Source: Oligoflexia bacterium
Lineage (GTDB): Bacteria; Bdellovibrionota; Bdellovibrionia; Bdellovibrionales; Bdellovibrionaceae
DNA: 64,000 bases
Direction: 5' to 3'
NCBI GenBank assembly: GCA_016861345.1
Contig: BOLD01000007.1
Span: 1-64,000 of the forward strand
In this document: positions 56,812-64,000 of the stretch, one piece after another
Layout: the number at the start of each line of letters is the position of its first letter
Numbering within the stretch: the first letter of the stretch is position 1
Notes under the pieces: generated by a model
Seen by the model: the letters and a program-made list of their open reading frames with translations, nothing else
Databases searched by the model: none
What the model was told of the DNA's origin: nothing
Program-made: the position numbers and the translations under genes

Positions 56812-58180
56812 GAAGTGTGATCCCGAATGGTTGACGGTCGATAAGAATTTGGGTGTCGAGTCGCCCTGTTCCCTTCATTAAAGATGTGGGACTTGTCACA
56901 AAAAAGTGAATCATTTTTGATTCTCCGGCTCTAATTTTTACTAAGGACTCAGGTGTAGCTAAAGAAAATCCTTTATCTTTCCATTCGGGGGGAGTTTCGA
57001 TTGGGATATCTTTATCCTCAAAAGTTTGATTGTGAATGTTGAGTCTAAAATGATTGATAACAAGGCCATCTCCAGTGGAGTTTTGGCTGAGAGTGTAGGG
57101 CGCTTCTTTGCCCCGGAGAACTTGGTAAGTAATGGGTTTTCTCGTACTGACAAAGTAAGTTAACCCAATCAATGCAAGAATGATCAGTGCAGAGTAAAGC
57201 AAAGTGCGTGGTCGGGTGAAATTGATGGGTTCTTTTGTCAGAGATGAATAAGAAATAAGGCCCTTTGGTTTTTTAACCTTAATCATGATTTCATCGCAGG
57301 CATCGATACAGGCCGTGCAACCGATGCACTCCATTTGTGTACCATTTCGGATGTCGATTCCCGTTGGACAGACGTTGACGCAGCGAAGGCAATTCACGCA
57401 ATCGCCTTGAGTCTGACCTTGGGGGACAGAGCCTTTTCGAGGTTCTCCACGTTTCTCATCGTACATGACGTTCACAGTTCGATCATCCATCAAAACAGAC
57501 TGAAATCGTCCGTAGGGGCACATGATGATGCAAAATTGTTCTCGGAACCAACCAAAATCAAAAGTGATTGTAGCGGCAATTGAGAAGGTAAAAAGAAAAG
57601 CTACCCAGTTCTCACGAGGATCGGATTGAATCATTTTGAGTAAGGGTTCAGTTCCAACAAAGTAGGCGATAAAACTATGGGATATAATTGCACCAACGAT
57701 GGAGAAAAGAGTCCATTTTAAAGTTTTTTTGAATAATTTTAATGAACTGATGGGCTCTTTATCGAGGGCTCTTCTTTTAATGTAATTCCCTTCGATCAGG
57801 GCTTCAATACGTCGAAAAACTCCATCGATAAAAACGGTCTGGGGGCAGCCCCAGCCGCACCAGACACGGCCCAGAACTGCCGTTGCAAGAGCTAATCCCA
57901 GTGTCAGAATCGCGAGTATAAAGAAGACCAGTGGTCCATCATGGGCCCAAAAGGTCAGGCCCAGGATGGCGAATCGACGATTGGGGATGTCCAGCAAAAT
58001 CGCCTGATGGCCTCCAATCTTGATCCAGGGAAGGATCAAAAATATAACGATTAAAACGGCTTGAGTCCAATTTCGATGACGACGAAAGAAACCTGTGACT
58101 TCTGCGGGGTTGATCCGTATTCGATGTCCCTTTTCATCAAGCATCGAAAGTTTTTCGAGGTCACTATTTTCTTTCGTCAT
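56798..58180 (-). CDS. ccoG: Cytochrome oxidase accessory protein CcoG/FixG
   Basis: GRVWCGWGCPQTVFIDGVFRRIE; ferredoxin motifs CVNCLRCVNVCPTGIDIRNGTQMECIGCTACIDACDE. Confidence 0.95.
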   Translation of the reverse strand: MTKENSDLEKLSMLDEKGHRIRINPAEVTGFFRRHRNWTQAVLIVIFLILPWIKIGGHQAILLDIPNRRFAILGLTFWAHDGPLVFFILAILTLGLALATAVLGRVWCGWGCPQTVFIDGVFRRIEALIEGNYIKRRALDKEPISSLKLFKKTLKWTLFSIVGAIISHSFIAYFVGTEPLLKMIQSDPRENWVAFLFTFSIAATITFDFGWFREQFCIIMCPYGRFQSVLMDDRTVNVMYDEKRGEPRKGSVPQGQTQGDCVNCLRCVNVCPTGIDIRNGTQMECIGCTACIDACDEIMIKVKKPKGLISYSSLTKEPINFTRPRTLLYSALIILALIGLTYFVSTRKPITYQVLRGKEAPYTLSQNSTGDGLVINHFRLNIHNQTFEDKDIPIETPPEWKDKGFSLATPESLVKIRAGESKMIHFFVTSPTSLMKGTGRLDTQILIDRQPFGITLLGPL

Positions 58181-58211
58181 TCATCGTCCTACAGCTACTG
58201 CACTGGCTGAA

Positions 58212-58787
58212 TTATTTATACTCCTGCCCTTGTGGAGGTTTTCCGCCAGAAACATTCGTGCCTTTAAGCGAGTAAACAAATGCAGCTACAGCTGTAAGTT
58301 CCTCGGGTTTAAGCATTTGTTCCCAAGCAGGCATTCCCTTGTCGGTCACTCCAGTGGAGATCACCTTAAAGATCCCCACTCGGGTTCCTTGACCATTAAT
58401 CCAATGATTATCAGTCAAGTTTGGACCAATTAAACCACCACCATTTTCTGCATGGCAAGGTAAACATTTAGCGACATACACGGTCTTGCCCTGGGCGATT
58501 GTATTTTGATCGCCAAATTTAGCAGCTAATGTGTCTTCTGTCATGTTCGAGTCAGCTGATGCAGATTGAACAGCGGGAACAGCCTTCATCTCAGCCTCAA
58601 GTTCTTGAGACAGGGTTGGGCCTCCCATGAATGTATAATACACGTAGTACAGAGCAGCAAAAATAATGGTCCCGTAAAAAGTGGTTAACCACCAACCAGG
58701 AAGGGGATTGTCATACTCTTGGATTCCGTCGTATTCGTGACCTTTTATGATTTCATCTTTTTCTTTATTACTCTGGTGATTATTCAT
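58212..58787 (-). CDS. ccoP: cbb3 oxidase subunit III, CcoP
   Basis: IQEYDNPLPGWWLTTFYGTIIFA N-terminus, CLPCH heme motif. Confidence 0.93.
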   Translation of the reverse strand: MNNHQSNKEKDEIIKGHEYDGIQEYDNPLPGWWLTTFYGTIIFAALYYVYYTFMGGPTLSQELEAEMKAVPAVQSASADSNMTEDTLAAKFGDQNTIAQGKTVYVAKCLPCHAENGGGLIGPNLTDNHWINGQGTRVGIFKVISTGVTDKGMPAWEQMLKPEELTAVAAFVYSLKGTNVSGGKPPQGQEYK

Positions 58788-58954
58788 TGAAGACCTCCTT
58801 CATCCAGGGGGAGATTTTGCATTTTTTCAAAAAATGATTTTCGAGATTTGTGGTAGGTAAAAAAGATTGTACCGACAAACATAATTGCGAAAATCATCAG
58901 GGCTATAATTGTAAGATGTGTGTCTTGAAATTGAGTCAATGCTTCTTGCTTCAT
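58784..58954 (-). CDS. ccoQ: cbb3 oxidase subunit CcoQ-like (56 aa)
   Basis: MKQEALTQFQDTHLTIIALMIFAIMFVGTIFFTYHKSRKSFFEKMQNLPLDEGGLQ*; one TM; ATGA-type overlaps with ccoNO and ccoP; below the track cutoff. Confidence 0.85.
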   Translation of the reverse strand: MKQEALTQFQDTHLTIIALMIFAIMFVGTIFFTYHKSRKSFFEKMQNLPLDEGGLQ

Positions 58955-61068
58955 TTTTTGACTCCTTTTTGTCCAAGGGCTTGAAGATACGCAATCAAAG
59001 CAACGATTTCTTTCTTTGCAAGTCCTGCAGGAGCGCCTTGAGCTTGAAGATCGTCAGCAATTGTCTGCGCTTGTTTCTGCGCATCAATGTCTGCGTTTGA
59101 AACTTCAGCGTCTGAATACGGCACGCCAAGATTTTTCATAACGGATAATTTCTTTCTTAAGATCAAGAAATCAGTGTCATGCTGAACAAGCCAGGGGTAG
59201 TTGGGCATGATCGAATTCGGAGTTACGGTTCGTGGATCAATCATGTGACGATAGTGCCACAAGTTGGGATACTTTGATCCCACGCGAGCCAAGTCTGGAC
59301 CTGTTCTCTTTGATCCCCACTGGAATGGGCGATCGTACATGGACTCCTCAAGTGTCGAAGGTTGACCATATCGAAGGACTTCAGAAGCCATTGGTCGAAT
59401 CATTTGAGAGTGGCAGACATAGCAGCCCTCTTTTATATAGATATCTCGCCCAGCAAGCTCAAGGGCAGTGTATGGAGATGTGATGTTCTCTTGCTTAACA
59501 TATTTGTGTAGAGAAAGAGTTGGATAAATCTCGATCACTGAGCCTACGAGAATTGCGATCAGAGCGAGAACTGTAAAGACAGTGGCCATTCCCTCTAATT
59601 TACGATGACCAGTTTCATGTTCATGAGAACCCATCTGGTGAGCGGGTGTAGGAATAGTTTCAGTTGCCTTTGCAGCATTTCCTTGCTGAATGGTTTTTGT
59701 GATGTTGTACATCATGATGAGATAACCAGTTAGGAAGAATAATCCTCCAAGTGCTCGTACCCAATAAAGAGGAACGATCTTGGTTACTGTTTCAACGAAA
59801 TCGGGGTAGAGAAGTCGGCCAGAGGCATCGATATTTCTCCACATCAGACCTTGAGTGATTCCTGCAGCCCACATCGAGATGTAGTAGAGAAGAATTCCTG
59901 TTGTTCCGATCCAAAAATGTGTATTGGCTAATTTTTTTGAGAAAAGCTCAGTCTTCCAAAGCTTGGGCACAAGATAATAAGCCATACCGAAAGCCAAGAA
60001 GCCATTCCAGCCAAGGGCGCCCCCGTGAACGTGTCCAATGATCCAATCTGTATAGTGTCCAAGAGCGTTGACTGATTTAATTGAAAGCAGGGGTCCTTCA
60101 AAAGTGGACATCGCATAGAAAGTCACTGCGGTGACAAGGAATTTAATTGTTGGTTCAGTGCGAAGAAGGTGCCAAGCACCTCGAAGGGTCAATAGACCGT
60201 TGATCATTCCCCCCCAGCTTGGTGCCCAAAGCATGACAGAGAAAATCATTCCCAATGTCTGAGCCCACTCTGGCAGAGCGGTGTAAAGGAGATGGTGCGG
60301 ACCAGCCCAGATGTATAAGAAAACCAAAGCCCAAAAGTGAACAATTGAGAGTCTATACGAGTAGACAGGACGATTCGCAATTTTGGGAATATAATAATAC
60401 ATCAGTCCCAAAAACGGTGTGGTTAAGAAAAAAGCCACAGCATTGTGACCATACCACCATTGCACAAGGGCATCTTGTATGCCGGCAAAGACGGGATAAG
60501 ATTTCATGAAGCTGACTGGAATTTCAATCGAGTTCACAATGTGAAGAACGGCGACTGTGACAATTGTTGCAATGTAGAACCAAAGAGCAACGTAAAGATG
60601 TTTTTCTTTTCGTTTTGCAATAGTTCCAAAGAAGTTCACCGCAAAGACGACCCAGATTAAGGTGATCGAAAGATCGATGGGCCATTCAAGCTCGGCGTAC
60701 TCTTTACCATGCGTGTAGCCGAGAGGCAGAGTGATGGCAGCGGCAACAATAATGAGCTGCCATCCCCAGAAGTGAATAGCGCTTAAGGTATCGTTGAACA
60801 TTCTCGTCTTAAGGAGTCTTTGTGAAGAGTGGTAAATCCCCGCAAATATAGCATTACCGGCAAAAGCGAAGATTGCCGCATTTGTGTGAAGTGGTCTTAA
60901 GCGGCCAAAGGTAATCCACTCAAGGTTCAGATTGAGCGGCCAGTAGGCAAGTTGCAGGGCCGCAATCAGGCCAACAAGGAAGGCCACACCAGCCCAGATC
61001 AGACAAGCCATCAGGAACTTCCTGACGATGTCGTCATCATAGGTGTTTAATAGATTTTGGTTACTCAT
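58951..61068 (-). CDS. ccoNO: cbb3 oxidase fused subunits I and II (CcoNO)
   Basis: Subunit I region with WWYGHNAVAFFLTTPFLGLMYYYIPK; C-terminal CcoO region GRDIYIKEGCYVCHSQMIRPM. Confidence 0.95.
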   Translation of the reverse strand: MSNQNLLNTYDDDIVRKFLMACLIWAGVAFLVGLIAALQLAYWPLNLNLEWITFGRLRPLHTNAAIFAFAGNAIFAGIYHSSQRLLKTRMFNDTLSAIHFWGWQLIIVAAAITLPLGYTHGKEYAELEWPIDLSITLIWVVFAVNFFGTIAKRKEKHLYVALWFYIATIVTVAVLHIVNSIEIPVSFMKSYPVFAGIQDALVQWWYGHNAVAFFLTTPFLGLMYYYIPKIANRPVYSYRLSIVHFWALVFLYIWAGPHHLLYTALPEWAQTLGMIFSVMLWAPSWGGMINGLLTLRGAWHLLRTEPTIKFLVTAVTFYAMSTFEGPLLSIKSVNALGHYTDWIIGHVHGGALGWNGFLAFGMAYYLVPKLWKTELFSKKLANTHFWIGTTGILLYYISMWAAGITQGLMWRNIDASGRLLYPDFVETVTKIVPLYWVRALGGLFFLTGYLIMMYNITKTIQQGNAAKATETIPTPAHQMGSHEHETGHRKLEGMATVFTVLALIAILVGSVIEIYPTLSLHKYVKQENITSPYTALELAGRDIYIKEGCYVCHSQMIRPMASEVLRYGQPSTLEESMYDRPFQWGSKRTGPDLARVGSKYPNLWHYRHMIDPRTVTPNSIMPNYPWLVQHDTDFLILRKKLSVMKNLGVPYSDAEVSNADIDAQKQAQTIADDLQAQGAPAGLAKKEIVALIAYLQALGQKGVKK

Positions 61069-61122
61069 AGTTGTTTATTCCTTTCTGTTAAATCATTAAA
61101 ATACGCGTAATCAAATCTAAAG

Positions 61123-61257
61123 CTAATCATTCAGCATCCGCTGTTGAGGGGAATCAAGATCGTCATATTGTCCTGATTCAGTTGCCCACAAAAACGCTGC
61201 CACGAATCCCCCGCCCAAAAGAAGTGCGAGAGGTATGAGTAGAATGAGAATATTCAT
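61123..61257 (-). CDS. ccoS: cbb3 assembly protein CcoS (44 aa)
   Basis: MNILILLIPLALLLGGGFVAAFLWATESGQYDDLDSPQQRMLND*: typical CcoS pattern; below the track cutoff. Confidence 0.88.
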   Translation of the reverse strand: MNILILLIPLALLLGGGFVAAFLWATESGQYDDLDSPQQRMLND

Positions 61258-63568
61258 TATTCATCCTCCAAAGTTTTCTTGTTCCTAAATATGACGATCC
61301 GATGATAATCAACGAGCTAATGGGCATCAGGACTGCTGATCCGAGAGGTCCAATAAGGCCCATCAACGCTCCAATGCCAGCGGCAAAATTGTAGATCAAA
61401 GCAAGAGACATGTTTCTGACTAAGACCTTTTGTGTCTCTTGGGCAATTTCAAATAAGGTATAAATATGATTCAGATTCTCTGAGCTGAGATAGATATCAG
61501 CAGTTTTTAAAGCTTCATCCACGCTTCCTTGCACGGCCACGCTGAGATAAGACTCAGACATCGATAAAGTATCGTTGGCTCCATCTCCCACCATCATGGC
61601 CTTGTTTGTTTTCGCCAGAATCTCTTTCTTCTGGTCTGGACTCATTTCTGAATAGATATTTTTTTGTGAGAATTTGAGCTGTTGTGCAATGGATTGGACA
61701 GATTGTCTTCTGTCCCCAGATATTAATAGAGTGTCTAATTTTTTATCTCGTAACTTTTCAAGTAAAGGTAAAGACTCTGGTCGAATTTGATCTGTAAAGT
61801 CGAGAGTGAGTATGGGCTGATTGTTTTTAAGTAAAAGAACCGATGGGCCTAAGGTTTCGCGTGAGGTGCTTTCTCTTTGGAGTTCAAAGAAATCGTTCTC
61901 AATTCGTCCACTCACTCCTTTGCCAGCAGTTTCAGTCCAATCTTGAATGTCCTGAGATGGCACCTGAGGCCATTCAGCTCGCAGAGCATAAGCAATAGGG
62001 TGATGAGATTTAGATTCAAGGCTCAGAAGAACAGAGCGATACTCTGGTGGTACGCGATCGGCATCATTCAATTTTAAATTGCCATAAGTCAGCGTTCCAG
62101 TTTTATCAAAAGCAACAGTTTGCACTTGTCTGAGTTTCTCTAATGAATCTGCGGAACGAATAAAAATCCCCATTTTTGTAGCTTGTCTCAGACCACGACT
62201 GATCGCTAAAGGAGCACCAAGCGCGAGAGCGCAGGGGCAGGCCAATATGATGAGAGCGAGGGATCTTTCAAAGGCGGATCTGACGTCATCTTGGGCTTTG
62301 TAAATAAAAAACACTCCGGCAATAAGAAGGACAATGGCAATGAGATATTGTGAGGCTTTGTCTGCTGAATTTAAAAGAGGAGTCTTCTTTTTTTGGCTTT
62401 GTTCAACAGAGCTGAGCATTTTTCCCAGTCGAGAGTCGTTGCCTGTCTGAGTGACTTCTACTTCAATCTCTTGATTATAGGATCGGCTTCCAGCAAAAAC
62501 CTCCATACCCTGGGTAATTTTCTTTGGAAGCGATTCTCCTGTGAGAATAGAGAGATCAATTGAAGCTAGAGATGAAATCAGAATGCCATCTGCGGGGATT
62601 CGATCTCCAGCTGGAATAAGAATTCTGTCACCCTTTTTGAGAAGTTTAAGTGGGCTAATTTTTTTCAAACCATTCTCAATTACTGTGATGCTGGCTTTTT
62701 GAAGAATTTCATAGAGTAAAACATCTTTTTGAGAGCCCTGCTGAATTCTCTTAAGTAGGTATCGGCTCGCGAGAATGAGAAGAACAAAACCAGCCATGGA
62801 ATCAAAATAAATTTGATCTGATTGTAAAAATAAACTCTGAATAGAAAAAACGACCCCTAGGCTCAGGGCGATCACAATGGGCAAATCAATTCCAAGATTT
62901 CGATAGCGAAGGGATCTCAAAGCTCCTTGATAAAATGGCGTCGCAGAATAGAGAAGAACGGGGAGAAAGAGAAGAAACTGAAGCCAGTTAAAAGCCTGGC
63001 CCATTGTTCCTGAAAGGCCTGAGTAGACCGAGATGGCTAAAAGCATAATGTTTCCTGAGCAGGCTCCGGCTACGGCGATTCTCATCAGGTCTTTGCGATT
63101 TTCTTTGACTATATATTCTTGAGGATCTGCTCCTGGAAGAATCGGGTGAGACTGGTACCCCATTCTTTCTATAATATCAGACACGGCACTGAGACCTGCT
63201 TGGTGAGGATAGAGATAGACCTCTAAGGTCCCGTCCCCGAAATGAAGTTCTGAGGATTTCACCTGGGGAATAATGCGAGAAAGACTTTCCAGTAATTTAA
63301 CGCAAGAAGCGCAGAAAATACCTTCTATATAGAAGAGGTATTTTTCAGTGGATGAATCTGGGTTAGAGTGCCGGTAAAGGTCTCGAAACTCGGGTTGATC
63401 TAGATAGGAAAAATCAGAGCCGCGAGAGCGAGACTTCGTTTGAATGAGGGCTCGGTCTTCATTGGGAATTTCTAACAATAAAGAGTAGACTGCTTCGCAG
63501 CCTGAGCAGCAAAAAGACACTTTATCTGAGGGAGTTGGATCTCCGCAGTGCAAACACTTCATCGTCAC
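61178..63568 (-). CDS. ccoI: cbb3-associated copper P-type ATPase CcoI/FixI
   Basis: N-terminal CxxC motifs, FCASCVKL, CPCALALGAP, DKTGTLTYG, MVGDGANDTLSMS. Confidence 0.94.
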   Translation of the reverse strand: MTMKCLHCGDPTPSDKVSFCCSGCEAVYSLLLEIPNEDRALIQTKSRSRGSDFSYLDQPEFRDLYRHSNPDSSTEKYLFYIEGIFCASCVKLLESLSRIIPQVKSSELHFGDGTLEVYLYPHQAGLSAVSDIIERMGYQSHPILPGADPQEYIVKENRKDLMRIAVAGACSGNIMLLAISVYSGLSGTMGQAFNWLQFLLFLPVLLYSATPFYQGALRSLRYRNLGIDLPIVIALSLGVVFSIQSLFLQSDQIYFDSMAGFVLLILASRYLLKRIQQGSQKDVLLYEILQKASITVIENGLKKISPLKLLKKGDRILIPAGDRIPADGILISSLASIDLSILTGESLPKKITQGMEVFAGSRSYNQEIEVEVTQTGNDSRLGKMLSSVEQSQKKKTPLLNSADKASQYLIAIVLLIAGVFFIYKAQDDVRSAFERSLALIILACPCALALGAPLAISRGLRQATKMGIFIRSADSLEKLRQVQTVAFDKTGTLTYGNLKLNDADRVPPEYRSVLLSLESKSHHPIAYALRAEWPQVPSQDIQDWTETAGKGVSGRIENDFFELQRESTSRETLGPSVLLLKNNQPILTLDFTDQIRPESLPLLEKLRDKKLDTLLISGDRRQSVQSIAQQLKFSQKNIYSEMSPDQKKEILAKTNKAMMVGDGANDTLSMSESYLSVAVQGSVDEALKTADIYLSSENLNHIYTLFEIAQETQKVLVRNMSLALIYNFAAGIGALMGLIGPLGSAVLMPISSLIIIGSSYLGTRKLWRMNNEYSHSTHTSRTSFGRGIRGSVFVGN

Positions 63569-63620
63569 CGACCTACTTCATTGTTGTATGGCAAAAAAAA
63601 AGAAGTGTCGACGCAAAAAA

Positions 63621-63636
63621 TAAACCCTAAGGTTTA
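63621..63636. promoter_or_regulatory. Dyad TAAACC-CTAA-GGTTTA upstream of ccoI
   Basis: Perfect 6-bp inverted repeat about 53 bp upstream of the ccoI start codon. Confidence 0.3.
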
Positions 63637-63675
63637 GTACTGCAACTCGTCGACTTTATGAGAAATAATGTCTCA

Positions 63676-64000
63676 TCATTCGTCTTTTACCTTATCAACT
63701 TGGTCGAGGTGTTCATCCGAAAGACTAGGGTCAATCAGACCATACTCTCTTTCTTTGCGGTAAAGAGTCCGACGATTAATCCCCAAAATGTGAGCGGCCT
63801 TGTCCTTTTTTCCGCCAGTTTTTTCAAGGACGACTTGAATATAGCGCTTCTCAAGTTGTTCGATGCTGGGCATGTCACGAGTCGCTTCACCGTAAAAATC
63901 TTCAACGCTTGCCATCTCTGGTACAGGGATATCTGTTTCTTGAATGACGGGTTTGTTTGTCATGACAGCGATACGCTCAACCATATTTTCAAGTTCCCGG
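63676..64000 (-). CDS. NtrC-type response regulator, C-terminal part (5' end outside window)
   Basis: RELENMVERIAVMTNK...KKDKAAHILGINRRTLYRKEREYGLIDPSL: end of AAA+ and Fis-type HTH; open to the right window edge. Confidence 0.9.
   Translation of the reverse strand, partial: RELENMVERIAVMTNKPVIQETDIPVPEMASVEDFYGEATRDMPSIEQLEKRYIQVVLEKTGGKKDKAAHILGINRRTLYRKEREYGLIDPSLSDEHLDQVDKVKDE

Noticed and set aside
61069-61122. FNR box upstream of ccoNO
   Set aside because: tttgattacgcgtatttt keeps only one half of the TTGATNNNNATCAA consensus.

Overview
The window reads as ordinary chromosome from a Bdellovibrio-like Gram-negative bacterium. The lineage is inferred from gene content and order, not tested. 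Main blocks: (1) a stress/dormancy cassette at 0.4-4 kb (PRTase-like protein, DksA/TraR, Hsp20, host-attachment-like protein, HPF/RaiA, UspA), beside a truncated Ser/Gly-repeat secreted protein on the minus strand that the ORF track misses; (2) an orphan phosphorelay-like island at 4.3-7.7 kb, containing an apparent 1-nt frameshift that fuses an NtrC-type regulator to a PAS/DHp-like protein; (3) copper ATPase, histidine kinase, subtilase, GT2 and MazG; (4) pgpH-ybeY, prfB with its programmed +1 frameshift, lolCE/lolD, bamA-skp-lpxA-Gfo/Idh-lpxB-lpxK-lpxL, DUF3108, a GT39-like protein and two GT9 proteins; (5) an NtrC regulator with a CHASE2 kinase, then ribF, an AroE-like protein, pilB, a degenerate pilT-like gene, pilC, pilS and pilR; (6) a RAYT-type transposase bracketed by perfect 30-bp inverted repeats, one of which abuts tRNA-Arg(CCU); (7) a second stress cluster (RaiA-like, membrane-anchored Hsp20, two tiny membrane/secreted peptides); (8) APC permease, ABC-F, a degenerate HD-GYP protein and a metalloprotease cluster; (9) a cbb3 oxidase locus with fused ccoNO and unlisted small ccoQ and ccoS genes. 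I did not find an unmistakable new defence or mobile system. The best leads are the frameshifted NtrC/PAS junction with its kinase-less phosphorelay neighbours, the inverted-repeat-bounded RAYT unit, the pseudo-enzymes (PRTase, PilT, AroE, HD-GYP) and the unannotated small proteins.
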